Assembly: GCA_019359675.1 (NCBI GenBank)
Contig: JAHHGX010000065.1
Location: 434,001 to 498,000 of the forward strand
Direction of reading: 5' to 3'
From: Calothrix sp. FI2-JRJ7
GTDB taxonomy: Bacteria; Cyanobacteriota; Cyanobacteriia; Cyanobacteriales; Nostocaceae
DNA length: 64,000 bases
Part shown: positions 25,309 through 33,799 of the stretch, piece after piece
Layout: each line of letters opens with the position of its first letter
Numbering within the stretch: the stretch's first letter is position 1
Position numbers and translations under genes: made by a program
Notes under the pieces: model-generated
What the model saw: only the letters and a program-made list of their open reading frames with translations
Told to the model about the DNA's origin: nothing
Databases searched by the model: none

Positions 25309-27009
25309 TCAACTACCAAATTTTATTGACAAAGCTTTAATTTCTTCATCTTCTAATTTTCTAAACAGAGGTGGAATCAAGTCAAATTTATTACCTGGTT
25401 CCATAGCTTCAAAGTTAACGCTTTCGCTAATATTGGTTATTCTGTCTGTATCTAGTAGATATAACGCATCAAATAACTTTGCAGATGTAAATGGAAGGAT
25501 AGGCGCCTGTACAATTGCATAAATTCTGATTAAATTTATACATGTTCGTATTACTTGCGCTGCTTCATCACGATTGGTTTTAATTAGTTTCCAAGGCGCC
25601 TTTTCATCAATATACTGGTTGCCGAGTATCCATAAAGAATAGAGTGTATCTATTGCTTTACGAAATTCTAAATTACTTAAACAATCGCAATATTTACTAA
25701 CTAACCGCGTGCAGCTATTTTCTAACTCTTGTTCTCTTTGTCCTGCAATTCCTCCTTCGGGAACAGTAGAATCAAAATGCGTTGCAGCAAATTTTAAAAT
25801 ACGGTTGACAAAATTACCAAAAGTATCTGCGAGTTCTTTATTTACCTTGACTTGGAATAATTCCCAAGTAAATGTAGAATCGGCAGATTCAGGAATCATT
25901 GACAATAAACTATATCGCCAATAGTCCGCAGGTAAAATCTCTAACGCTTGGTCTAAGAATATACCGCGCTTGGAGCTAGTAGAAAATTTACCACCGTAAT
26001 AGTTCAGCCAATTGAATCCTTTGATTTCGTCGGCAAGTTTCCAATTTTCTCGCGTTCCCAAAATCATAGCTGGAAACATAATTGTATGGAATGGCAAGTT
26101 GTCTTTTGCCATGAATTGGACGTATTTGGTATTTTCAGTATCTTGCCACCAAGTTTCCCAATCTTGAGAATTTTCTACACCCCATGCTTGGGTTGCGGCA
26201 ATATATCCAATTGGTGCGTCAAACCATACATAAAATACTTTGTCCTCAAAACCAGGACGAGGAACGGGAACTCCCCAACTAAGGTCACGAGTAATACACC
26301 TGTCTTGGAGTCCTTTGTTTAACCATCCAAGTGCTATTGATTTAGTTAAGTTTGACCAGTTGGGATGTTGTTCTACCCAATTTCTAACTTCATGACTGAG
26401 TGCAGAAAGTTTTAGGAATAAATGTTTGGTTTTGCGAACTTCTAATTTTGTGCTTCCTGATATTGCTGAACGTGGTTCAATTAAATCAGTAGGGTCTAGT
26501 ACAGATGTGCAATTTTCGCATTGGTCTCCTCTTGCTGACTGATAACCACAATGCGGACAAGTCCCAATTACGTATCTATCAGGTAGGAACCGTGCGTCAT
26601 CAAGAGAATATACAAGATTTATTTGGCGTTCTTCGATATAACCGTTTTTATCAAGCAATTGATAGAAATTTTGGGTTAATTCGTGGTTATAGTTGCTAGA
26701 GTTGCGACCAAAATAATCGAAAGATAAACCAAAGCTTCGATAAATATCTAATTGGATTTGATACATGTTTTGGCAGAACGAAGCGGTATCGAGTTTAGCT
26801 TCTGATGCTGCGAGTTCTGCGGGTGTTCCATGTTCGTCGGTGGCACAAATAAATAGAACTTGTTCACCGCATTGCCTTAAAAAGCGCGCGTATACATCTG
26901 CTGGAAGCATTGAACCCACAAGGTTTCCCAGGTGCTTGATTCCATTAATGTACGGTAGTGCGCTAGTGATTAAATGTTTGATTTGATTGCGTTGAGGCGC
27001 CTTATGTAT
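25309..27009 (-). CDS. metG: methionyl-tRNA synthetase, no standard start codon visible
   Basis: Charges tRNA-Met. The class I HIGH motif is encoded as LPYINGIKHLGNLVGSML, with zinc ligands in CPHCGYQSARGDQCENC, the KMSKS-equivalent KFSTSS, and an anticodon-binding helical domain. The first standard initiator in frame is a GTG at 26919, which lies after HLGN and would cut off half of the active site. Upstream the frame stays open through QRNQIKHLITSALPY to a TAG at 27058-27060, with no ATG, GTG or TTG. I place the start tentatively at an ATA (27009), which could be a mutated ATG. Either a non-standard start is used or the gene is damaged; a second metG elsewhere in the genome would make loss tolerable. 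Confidence 0.8.
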   Translation of the reverse strand: MHKAPQRNQIKHLITSALPYINGIKHLGNLVGSMLPADVYARFLRQCGEQVLFICATDEHGTPAELAASEAKLDTASFCQNMYQIQLDIYRSFGLSFDYFGRNSSNYNHELTQNFYQLLDKNGYIEERQINLVYSLDDARFLPDRYVIGTCPHCGYQSARGDQCENCTSVLDPTDLIEPRSAISGSTKLEVRKTKHLFLKLSALSHEVRNWVEQHPNWSNLTKSIALGWLNKGLQDRCITRDLSWGVPVPRPGFEDKVFYVWFDAPIGYIAATQAWGVENSQDWETWWQDTENTKYVQFMAKDNLPFHTIMFPAMILGTRENWKLADEIKGFNWLNYYGGKFSTSSKRGIFLDQALEILPADYWRYSLLSMIPESADSTFTWELFQVKVNKELADTFGNFVNRILKFAATHFDSTVPEGGIAGQREQELENSCTRLVSKYCDCLSNLEFRKAIDTLYSLWILGNQYIDEKAPWKLIKTNRDEAAQVIRTCINLIRIYAIVQAPILPFTSAKLFDALYLLDTDRITNISESVNFEAMEPGNKFDLIPPLFRKLEDEEIKALSIKFGS

Positions 27010-27074
27010 ATTGTTGCTGAAGTTGGTCTTCCTGTTTTGTAGATAAGTTGTATTCTTCTATATTACAACATGTA

Positions 27075-27105
27075 TTGTGGAACAGGCATCCTGCCTATTT
27101 TTTTT
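27075..27105 (+). terminator. AGGCATCCTGCCT hairpin with T-run
   Basis: AGGCA/TGCCT is followed by nine T residues. It belongs to the same dispersed GGGCATCC repeat family as 5042-5070, but here it has a proper T-tract. It could end plus-strand transcripts, although no gene precedes it on that strand. Confidence 0.5.
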
Positions 27106-27202
27106 ACAATCATTCAGTTAAATCACTGAGTGCAAAAGTATATAACTTAAGCAATCCTATGTATTGAGGGTAAGACTAAAATTATTTTATATCTAATCAT
27201 TT

Positions 27203-27440
27203 ATGCTACGAGCTTTAAATATTCCGGGTTATGAACTGCATGAAGTAATACCGTTTCTCGATGAAGATGCGCTTTATCCCTGACTGTAGAGATTGACATG
27301 TCAATCTCTACGGGATTTATTTGGCGCAACTTTATGCAGAATTGGTATAAGTAATGGCGCCAAAAATTGCTTGACTTGCTGGGTGATAGTGAACAGCTAA
27401 TAATAGAAGTGATTCCAGAGCTTGAATTAATTAATCTATA
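27203..27440 (+). pseudogene. remnant of an HstK-type Ser/Thr kinase
   Basis: The 27203-27283 frame begins MLRALNIPGYELHEVI, like the entry into the kinase domain of cyanobacterial HstK multidomain kinases. Just before the next gene another frame reads LLGDSEQLIIEVIPELELI, like the IIEVIPELELIIG stretch of the AAA region of the same family. Everything between is gone and a 26-base palindrome lies in the gap. The pieces are short, so the assignment rests on two motifs in the right order. Confidence 0.4.
27286..27311. repeat. 26-bp perfect palindrome GTAGAGATTGACA|TGTCAATCTCTAC
   Basis: Every base of the 13-base half is mirrored. It shares the GTAGAGA/TCTCTAC ends with the other palindromic elements and lies inside the kinase remnant. 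Confidence 0.85.
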
Positions 27441-27455
27441 AAAGCAAATCAAAAA

Positions 27456-27935
27456 ATGAAATTAAAAATATTTTTCCTTGCCACTTTACTAACCCTCTCC
27501 ATCACCGCACCCTCGAACCAAGTTTTAGCGCAAACTAAAACCAAACGAATAGAAAATCAAATTCAAACTCTCAAACAATCAGAAAAACGCTGGATACTAG
27601 TTGATATATCCAAGCAAACATTAACAGCTTGGGAAGGAAGCAACCCTGTTTATGCAGTCAAAGTTTCGACAGGTAAGAAAAAGACTCCAACTTTGATAGG
27701 AGCTTTTAATATTCAAACCAAACACCGTAAAGCGAGAATGCGCGGCACCGACTATGATGTTCAGAATGTGCCATATGTAATGTATTATGATGGCGGTTAT
27801 GGAATACATGGTGCCTATTGGCATCGTAGTTTTGGCACACCTGTTAGTCGTGGTTGTGTCAATGTGGCGCCTAATCATGCAAAATGGTTATATGATTGGG
27901 CAACAGTAGGGACTCCTGTAATTGTTCAAAAGTAG
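27456..27935 (+). CDS. L,D-transpeptidase (YkuD) family protein
   Basis: A 159-residue exported enzyme. A signal peptide (MKLKIFFLATLLTLSITAPS) is followed by a YkuD domain: WILVDISKQTLTAWEG, KTPTLIGAFNI and the catalytic block GIHGAYWHRSFGTPVSRGCV, where His and Cys of HGxxx..SRGCV are intact. It should form 3-3 or lipoprotein cross-links in peptidoglycan in the periplasm. It is a short, single-domain version without a binding module. The ATG follows AATCAAAAA with no strong Shine-Dalgarno. Co-transcribed partners are absent. Confidence 0.9.
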   Translation: MKLKIFFLATLLTLSITAPSNQVLAQTKTKRIENQIQTLKQSEKRWILVDISKQTLTAWEGSNPVYAVKVSTGKKKTPTLIGAFNIQTKHRKARMRGTDYDVQNVPYVMYYDGGYGIHGAYWHRSFGTPVSRGCVNVAPNHAKWLYDWATVGTPVIVQK

Positions 27936-28007
27936 GGTGCGATCAGGCTACCAACAAATTTCAACGTAGTTATATAACTTGTAGCCTATCGCACCAGCGA
28001 CTTAACG

Positions 28008-28285
28008 TTTACCACAGAGACACAAGCTTAGTTCACAGAGCAAGACCAAACTCTGAAATCTGGACTTATGTAACATCTGGGCTTATGTCATGCGCTCGTA
28101 TTAAATGCAACGAATTTTGAGCTTACGGCAATAAGTAATATATAAATATTAAATTGATAAGTAGAGTTTACTTACCAGGCGCCTCAAAGTAACTCTCTTA
28201 ATCTGTGTGGACTCTGTGTCTCTGTGGTAAATATTCAAAGTAACTCTCTTAATCTGTGTGGACTTTGTGTCTCTGTGGTAAATAT
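28008..28285. repeat. inverted and tandem TCTCTGTGGTAAA repeats
   Basis: Two 51-base direct copies (28184-28234 and 28235-28285) differ at one base (GGACTCTG versus GGACTTTG). The 18-base end TTGTGTCTCTGTGGTAAA of the second copy is perfectly inverted at 28008-28025. I see no coding frame inside. It separates the transpeptidase gene from the RsbR-like gene. Confidence 0.8.
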
Positions 28286-28379
28286 ATATTTTCGCCTTTT
28301 TTCGTGCCATTCGCCTATGGTGTAGGGCTTCTTACTGTATTAAGCTAATGAAGGTGGTTGCCCTTACCTTATAGGAACG

Positions 28380-29078
28380 ATGAGCCAAAGTAAAATACCA
28401 CAGATTCTGGAAGCCTTCGAGGCTGATTTGTTATCTGAGTGGATGACTGAGTTAGCCGCTATTAATATTCGCAGAGGTTTGATTAAAGAAGTCCAGTTAA
28501 AGGAGGAGTGCCAGGAATTTCTTAGCTTGTTTCGGGTTGCTGTTGGGCAGGGCAACTTGACGAATATTCAGGCAGCAGCGTGGCAGGAGATGCGCTCGAT
28601 GCTGACTAGCATTTCTCGATCACGATCACAAAAAGGCTTCACACCGTCTGAAACGGCTACATTCGTTTTTTCGTTCAAGCAACCCCTCTTCAACCGGATG
28701 CGTCAGCAATTGAAAGACTCTATTGAGTTGGGTGAAGAAATTTGGCTAGCCACAAACTTACTAGATCAGCTGGGATTGCTGATTATGGAAGCGTATCAAA
28801 AGGCGCGCGAAGAGGTGATTTTGCGACAGCAGGAAGAGTTGATGGAGCTATCTACACCAGTGGTTAAACTCTGGGATGGTATTTTGGCATTACCCATTAT
28901 CGGCACCCTCGATAGTGCCCGCACTCAAATAGTGATGGAGTCGTTATTGCAAAAGATTGTGGAAACCGGGTCAGAAGTTGCCATCATTGACATTACTGGG
29001 GTTCCCACTGTCGATACCCTTACCGCTCAACATCTGCTTAAGACCGTTACTGCTGCCCGTCTTATGGGCGCCGCATGA
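28380..29078 (+). CDS. RsbR-like STAS protein, 3'-truncated
   Basis: A 232-residue protein. The N-terminal globin-like RsbR helical domain (about 1-150, EFLSLFRVAVGQGNLTN) leads into a STAS domain (ELSTPVVKLWDGILALPIIG, then AIIDITGVPTVDTLTAQHLL). The phosphorylatable Thr/Ser positions typical of RsbR lie in the TGVPTVDT stretch. The family normally continues past ARLMGA with another 30 to 40 residues; here it ends after ARLMGAA because the sequence changes at a GGCGCC into a histidine-kinase fragment. The STAS fold therefore lacks its last strand and helix and is probably not functional. Stressosome-type signalling is the likely origin. GTTGCCCTTACCTTATAGGAACG precedes the ATG, with AGGAA as ribosome site. 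Confidence 0.7.
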   Translation: MSQSKIPQILEAFEADLLSEWMTELAAINIRRGLIKEVQLKEECQEFLSLFRVAVGQGNLTNIQAAAWQEMRSMLTSISRSRSQKGFTPSETATFVFSFKQPLFNRMRQQLKDSIELGEEIWLATNLLDQLGLLIMEAYQKAREEVILRQQEELMELSTPVVKLWDGILALPIIGTLDSARTQIVMESLLQKIVETGSEVAIIDITGVPTVDTLTAQHLLKTVTAARLMGAA

Positions 29079-29191
29079 GCCATGAGTTTCGCACGCCGAT
29101 TAACTCGATTTTGTCGCTTTCTCGGATGTTGCTGGCACGAATGGATGGCGATTTGGGCGCCGAGCAGCTTCCTCAGCTAGTAAAGCTTTAA
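29075..29191 (+). pseudogene. histidine kinase H-box fragment
   Basis: A 38-residue frame that overlaps the RsbR stop by ATGA reads MSHEFRTPINSILSLSRMLL, the phospho-acceptor box of a hybrid histidine kinase, and then stops. The ATPase domain is missing. It begins and ends next to GGCGCC hexamers. Confidence 0.7.
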
Positions 29192-29196
29192 ACAGT

Positions 29197-29445
29197 TTGG
29201 AGCAAGCAAAATTTGATTTGCTAATTAGCGATATTGGTATGCCCGATATGGATGGCTACACACTAATTCGTCAAATTAGAAACCAGGTGCCTGAGCAGGG
29301 CGGAACAATTCCAGCTATCGCCCTCACTGCTTATGCAGGAGAAATTGATCAACAACTTGCACTTCTTGCCGGATTTCAACAACATATTTCAAAACCAATT
29401 GATCCAGAGGTACTAATACGGGCTATTTTGACTATAGTCGGATAG
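29197..29445 (+). CDS. response-regulator receiver fragment
   Basis: About 82 residues hold the second half of a receiver domain: FDLLISDIGMPDMDGYTLI with the phospho-acceptor Asp, AIALTAYAG with the switch Thr, and KPIDPEVL with the conserved Lys. The first strand with the acidic pair that binds magnesium is absent, and the open frame before the TTG start reads only ASSASKALNS. It is most likely the end of a hybrid kinase whose middle was deleted together with the H-box fragment upstream. Confidence 0.6.
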   Translation: MEQAKFDLLISDIGMPDMDGYTLIRQIRNQVPEQGGTIPAIALTAYAGEIDQQLALLAGFQQHISKPIDPEVLIRAILTIVG

Positions 29446-29539
29446 CTAACCAATTAGAAATAGGGTCGGATTGGAAAGTTTATTATCAACAAATTAACTA
29501 CGATATATGGGCGCCATATACTCCAATATTTAAATATTA

Positions 29540-29567
29540 GGACGGACGAGGATGCCCATCCCACAAG
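29540..29567 (-). repeat. GGATGCCC hairpin repeat, inverted copy
   Basis: It matches the reverse complement of the 5042 and 61631 repeats (CTTGTGGGATGGGCATCC on the minus strand). It lies between the receiver fragment and the alpha/beta hydrolase, which are convergent. Confidence 0.6.
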
Positions 29568-29612
29568 ACTTAAAGTAAATAAGTGGAGATTTTTTGATTT
29601 GGGAGTCTCTGA

Positions 29613-30461
29613 TTAGGTTTTTGAAAGCCACTCTAAAAGTTGTTGGTCAAAAAGCTCTGGTTCTTCAAAATGTGGGGCATGACCGCTTTGCTCAAATATA
29701 CGAATAGTCAAATCGCTGAAATGCCCTCTAACACTTTCCCATAGGTAGGCTGGAGGCACAAGGTAATCATAACGACCCAAGGCAAGAAAGACTGGGACTT
29801 TCAACTTATCTAAGTTTTTTGTAATATCGATATCTCGAAAAACCTCACCCCAAACGTAGTCAAACATAGCCATGTTAACTTCGACGCCTTCCCAAAGATT
29901 TTTTGCATCATAATTATAGTTGAACCAGCTTTTGGGTCCCATTAGTAAACAGTACGTTATAAAAGCTTTATCAGGTACTTTCTCGATTTCTTGGGGTAAT
30001 CTGGAGAGATTAAGAGCGAGTGCTGCTTTGCGTTCTGGACAAACTGACTCTTCTAAATATTGTTCTGCTTTATGGCGCCCTGCATCTGAGTAATCTGGTG
30101 ATACACACATCATGACCAGGTACTCAACATTGGTCGGGTATTTCTTGGCATACTCTAAAGCCATAAATGCATGACCTGAGTGACCAATCATAATAAATTT
30201 CTCAAATCCAAGTTCTTTTCTCAACAACTCAATATCATCGACCAATATATCCAGTTGATATTTTTTGATGTCTTTACAATTGTTTGATGTCGCAAAACCA
30301 CGATGGTCTATAAATGCCATTCTTAGCTTGGTACGAAGTGAATTTGAAAACGTTCGCGCGTAATAAAGCGAGCTGCCTACAACGATAGCAGGCGCCCCTT
30401 GGCCATCGACAATGTACTGTAATTTAAAGTTATCTGAATATACATAACCACTTTTGTACAT
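29613..30461 (-). CDS. alpha/beta hydrolase
   Basis: A 282-residue alpha/beta-hydrolase-fold enzyme. The oxyanion and Arg-containing block MAFIDHRGFATSNN is followed by the nucleophile elbow MIGHSGHAFMALEYA (Ser of GHSGH), the acid in LGRYDYLVPP and the His in EQSGHAPHFEEPE. The catalytic triad is complete. I start at MYKSGYV because a strong AGGAGGAAGATA ribosome site sits directly before it; an upstream ATG eight codons earlier lacks one. The substrate is unknown; proline iminopeptidase-like or haloperoxidase-like assignments are possible. It is isolated, with remnants on both sides. Confidence 0.85.
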   Translation of the reverse strand: MYKSGYVYSDNFKLQYIVDGQGAPAIVVGSSLYYARTFSNSLRTKLRMAFIDHRGFATSNNCKDIKKYQLDILVDDIELLRKELGFEKFIMIGHSGHAFMALEYAKKYPTNVEYLVMMCVSPDYSDAGRHKAEQYLEESVCPERKAALALNLSRLPQEIEKVPDKAFITYCLLMGPKSWFNYNYDAKNLWEGVEVNMAMFDYVWGEVFRDIDITKNLDKLKVPVFLALGRYDYLVPPAYLWESVRGHFSDLTIRIFEQSGHAPHFEEPELFDQQLLEWLSKT

Positions 30462-30502
30462 TATCTTCCTCCTATATGCTATCAAGTATGTACCTTATTT
30501 TT

Positions 30503-30709
30503 CTATATTGTTAGCTGAAAATTTTTTAATTGATAGTAAGCATTACCACGGTTAATATAAGCAAAGGTATAATTTGGAAAAAAATTAATGGTTTGGTTGT
30601 AGTCTTGGATTGCTTGCTGATTATTGCCTAATTTGTAGTAAACATCACCTCTGTTGTTGTACGCAAGAGCATATCTAGGGCTAAAGTTAATAGATATATA
30701 ATTAGGGCC
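30503..30709 (-). pseudogene. TPR-repeat protein remnant
   Basis: On the minus strand an open frame reads SPRYALAYNNRGDVYYKLG, then QQAIQDYNQTI, then FAYINRGNAYYQL, ending in TAG at 30503. These are nearly two consensus tetratricopeptide units (A.AY.NRG..Y..LG....AI.DY..AI). No start codon or preceding repeats remain. It is a leftover of a larger TPR gene. Confidence 0.65.
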
Positions 30710-30728
30710 GAACTAACATAACTTATGC

Positions 30729-30766
30729 ATTAGTAGAGACGCGATTGAATCCTCGTCTCTACTAAT
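30729..30766. repeat. ATTAGTAGAGACG...CGTCTCTACTAAT inverted repeat
   Basis: 13-base perfect arms flank a 12-base centre. It is another GTAGAGACG-ended unit of the dispersed palindrome family. Confidence 0.8.
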
Positions 30767-30769
30767 GAT

Positions 30770-30798
30770 GTTGGGTTCCGTTCCTCCACCCAACCTAC
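30770..30798. repeat. GTTGGGTTCCG...CCCAACCTAC intergenic repeat
   Basis: It matches the reverse complement of 56806-56834 almost exactly and is related to 22253-22284. It directly abuts the preceding palindrome and lies downstream of the Hsp70-like gene. Confidence 0.7.
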
Positions 30799-30858
30799 AG
30801 GCTATACAAACTCTTGTGAGATGGGTGTCAAAGCCCGTCCCAATATATAAAGAATACC

Positions 30859-32463
30859 TCAACTTAGCTGTGCAACTAGTTGATTTTCTAGTAGGGTTTC
30901 GTTAGTTAACAAATCCTCTACGGTAATTCGTAAAAACCGTTGTTTATCGACTTGAAAGTATATTTTAACTCTATCACTACCAGGAAATCCTGGAGGTGTG
31001 AGATTTGCAATAGTTCTGGCGCCTTCTGTGTCATTAAGGGGTTTAACGCTAGTTGCACCGCTATCAAGGCGCCTAGTTATTAACCTGTCACCGTCAAAAA
31101 ATACTTCGGTACCACCAGTTTCGGCGCCGAGTTCGCCCATAATTAATTCTATGCTAGGTTGATTTTCTAGCGAGGCGCCTAATAATAATTCTATTGGTTG
31201 ACTCATTGGGTAAGGTTGTCCAGATTTGACGATGGGGTGCCAACTGTGACGACTGTTACGTTTATCCCAATAGCGAATACCGTAGCTGTGATATAAGAAA
31301 TCTTTAATTTCTACACCTTGCGTTAATTGTAAGGCGCCGATTGCAATTGCTTCAAACGGACGCTCGCTCTTGATTTTACTTGTATCAAAATAATTTTTTA
31401 TCCATGTTTGCACTGCTGGTAGCTGCGATGTTCCACCTACCAATAATACCGAGTTAATATCTGTAGCCTCGATACCCTGGCGCCGTGCTTGTTGGAGTAA
31501 ACTTGTCATTGAGTCATCGAGACGTTCAAAAAATGCGTGTTCTCTAAGAATATTCTCGAACATCTCCCGGTTTAAATCGAGTGCATAGGTTTCAAACGTT
31601 TGGTCATTAAAATACACTTCGCTTGCAGTTGTTTGCGTCGAAAGCTGAATTTTGACTTTTTCTGCCAAACGGGTAGTTAAGGGACTTGCAACTAAACCTG
31701 TGTTTTTAACAAAATAATCTACTACCCAGTTATCAATATCGGTACCACCTAAGTTTTGCCCAGCTTTTGCTAGTACACGCGCGGTTTTGACTTTCTGCTT
31801 AGAGTCAGAAGCTAAAGACTTGTTACCAAACTTTAATAAAAATCCTAATGGTTTGCTGTTGGGTTGCTGTGCGCTTTTATCTAACCGTACCAATGACAAA
31901 TCGAGTGTACCACCACCAAAATCGATAACTAATAATATATCTTGGTCGGCAATTCCATAACCTAGTGCTGCTGCGGTTGGTTCATCTAACATCCGCACTT
32001 CTTGCACTGCTAAGTCTTGACAAACGCTTCCTAACCAGTGACGGTATGCTTCAAAGCTATCGACGGGTACTGTTAATACTAATGAATTAGCAACTTCGGG
32101 TTGTGCTGCACTCAATTGTGTAATGACTTCCGTCAAAAACCATTTCCCTACCTGCTCAAACGTGACATTTTGTCCATCAAGTTCAGGCATAAATCCTTGA
32201 ATATTGGCGCCGATACCACGTTTGAAACTGCGAAAAAATCTTGGCTCGTTCGATAAGTCTAAACCTTTATCACGTACTTGTTGCCCAACTAATACTTGAC
32301 TTTTGGCAGCATCCTCTACATATACCAAGCTGGGAATTAGCGGTGGGTTCAAGCTTTGCTGAATCGATAAACCTGGTATACTAAGGGTCTCCGGTTGCTG
32401 TGTGACAGGATTCCAACGCGCGATGACGGTGTTACTGGTGCCAAAATCGATTGCTATTGTCAT
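30859..32463 (-). CDS. Hsp70-like chaperone protein
   Basis: A 534-residue protein with a full Hsp70/actin-type ATPase: phosphate 1 loop TIAIDFGTSNTVIARW, connect/phosphate 2 LLVIDFGGGTLDLSLVRLD and the adenosine motif LLVGGTSQLPAVQTW. The C-terminal part (about 380-534) is short and beta-rich and lacks the long helical lid of DnaK, as in HscA/YegD-like divergent Hsp70s. The start is a clear ATG at MTIAIDFG. It lies 258 bases downstream of the GTPase/TIR operon on the same strand, so it may be read from it or stand alone. Divergent Hsp70s recur in bacterial conflict gene clusters, so membership is possible but unproven. Confidence 0.88.
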   Translation of the reverse strand: MTIAIDFGTSNTVIARWNPVTQQPETLSIPGLSIQQSLNPPLIPSLVYVEDAAKSQVLVGQQVRDKGLDLSNEPRFFRSFKRGIGANIQGFMPELDGQNVTFEQVGKWFLTEVITQLSAAQPEVANSLVLTVPVDSFEAYRHWLGSVCQDLAVQEVRMLDEPTAAALGYGIADQDILLVIDFGGGTLDLSLVRLDKSAQQPNSKPLGFLLKFGNKSLASDSKQKVKTARVLAKAGQNLGGTDIDNWVVDYFVKNTGLVASPLTTRLAEKVKIQLSTQTTASEVYFNDQTFETYALDLNREMFENILREHAFFERLDDSMTSLLQQARRQGIEATDINSVLLVGGTSQLPAVQTWIKNYFDTSKIKSERPFEAIAIGALQLTQGVEIKDFLYHSYGIRYWDKRNSRHSWHPIVKSGQPYPMSQPIELLLGASLENQPSIELIMGELGAETGGTEVFFDGDRLITRRLDSGATSVKPLNDTEGARTIANLTPPGFPGSDRVKIYFQVDKQRFLRITVEDLLTNETLLENQLVAQLS

Positions 32464-32721
32464 TGGTTCTCAACAAGCACTTGTTAACTAATTAACAATC
32501 CGGTTTTGTAATTACCGGCATTTATACAAAAGCGACTAATACCTTATTATATTACAACACATCTTGACAGAAATTTTTACCATGTAAATCGTTTTTACTA
32601 GTATTCCTGACAACGGATTATATACGGATGTAACAGATAAACGCTTGATTTATTGATTTTTGAGGATTTTGCGTAGAAACCGGGTTTATACAGCGTTAAT
32701 GCAAGTAGTGCTGTTACTAAT
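32464..32721 (-). other. intergenic region between the SUMF1 gene and the Hsp70 gene
   Basis: It contains one AGAAACCGGGTTT unit (32674-32688) of the dispersed AGAAACCCGGTTTCT repeat. I see no strong terminator hairpin, which leaves read-through into the Hsp70-like gene possible. Confidence 0.4.
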
Positions 32722-33783
32722 TTAACTATTATGCTTAGATAAAGCCAATCTAAATCCTACATCTTTGCGGGATTTTTTAGGAGATAACTTATCACGATAT
32801 GCACATCGTGCTGTCCGTTTCTGTGATGAGAAGGAGCCACCGCGAATAATACGTAAAATATGTGATGGTGCATCAATTGCTTCACGTCCGTCTTTTGGAT
32901 TATATGGGTATAAAAATTGTGGTTCTTTATTGTCATTACCCCATAAGCTACTCGTCCATTCAAAGACATTCCCTGCCATATTTAGTATATTATAATGACT
33001 TTTTGCTTCTGGAAATTCATTTACTGCTACAGTTTTATAGCCAGTTTTATGGCGATTGTATTCATTTGTATTAGCATAGTCATCTTTCCACTCGTTGCCC
33101 CAAGGAAAAATTTGACCATTTACCCCACGAGCAGCTTTTTCCCATTCAGCTTCGGTCGGCAAGCGGTAGTGTTCTTTTGTCAAGCCCCTCAGCCAATTAC
33201 AAAACTTAATTGCGTCCTCCCATGAGACATCAACAACTGGATGATTGTATATTGCTTGAGGTGGTATACTATTTTGCCAGAAGTCTGGTGGATTGTGTCC
33301 AGTGTTAATAGTAAATATCGCGTATTGAATATTTGTAACAGATGTGATAGCAATATAATAGGCATCTAAATTAACGACGTGTAAAGGTTGTTCATCTTCT
33401 AAGGCGCCAGCGTCTAAGGCGGGTGGACGGCTACCCATGATAAAAGGTTCTGGGGAAATAAAGCTCATCTCTGGCTCTTGGAATTCGCGCCAAATTCTTT
33501 CTTGAAAACTTGGCGATTTTTGTTCTATTATAATTGGAGAAGGATTACTAAGTTCGTTAAAAGTTTTGTTAATTGTTTCTAGTGCTAGCTCATTAATAGA
33601 ATCTATAATTTTGTTACGAGTTGAGCGATAATTTTCACTATCACCATATGATTCTACATATTTAATATTTTCCAGCAATTGACTCTGATAATTGATAGCT
33701 TTTAGATACATTGGATGTTTTTTACCAAGTGTATCAAGAAAATTTCTCATGCCAATTTGATAACGCATAAAGTTCGTACTCAT
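32722..33783 (-). CDS. SUMF1/FGE-sulfatase domain protein with effector-associated-like N-terminus
   Basis: A 353-residue protein, last gene of the GTPase operon. Residues 1-75 are a helical module (HPMYLKAINYQSQLLENI, YGDSENYRSTRNKIIDSINE, ETINKTFNEL) that matches the C-terminus of the TIR protein at the other end of the operon. Residues 110-350 form an SUMF1/formylglycine-generating-enzyme fold: FIMGSRP, YRLPTEAEWEKAARG, GNVFEWTSS, IIRGGSFSSQ and DVGFRLAL. Only one Cys lies near the expected active site (ARCAYRD), so sulfatase-activating chemistry is doubtful. In conflict systems this fold is often a binding or regulatory module. It follows the last GTPase by 16 bases. Confidence 0.85.
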   Translation of the reverse strand: MSTNFMRYQIGMRNFLDTLGKKHPMYLKAINYQSQLLENIKYVESYGDSENYRSTRNKIIDSINELALETINKTFNELSNPSPIIIEQKSPSFQERIWREFQEPEMSFISPEPFIMGSRPPALDAGALEDEQPLHVVNLDAYYIAITSVTNIQYAIFTINTGHNPPDFWQNSIPPQAIYNHPVVDVSWEDAIKFCNWLRGLTKEHYRLPTEAEWEKAARGVNGQIFPWGNEWKDDYANTNEYNRHKTGYKTVAVNEFPEAKSHYNILNMAGNVFEWTSSLWGNDNKEPQFLYPYNPKDGREAIDAPSHILRIIRGGSFSSQKRTARCAYRDKLSPKKSRKDVGFRLALSKHNS

Positions 33784-33799
33784 TTTGTTTAGTAATATA

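Noticed and set aside
27286-27311. Perfect palindrome as a regulator-binding operator
   Set aside because: It belongs to the dispersed GTAGAGA repeat family and lies in a gene remnant, not at a promoter.
30770-30798. Attachment site for a mobile element
   Set aside because: The related units at 22253 and 56806 lie in unrelated intergenic spots with no integrase, so a dispersed repeat is the simpler reading.
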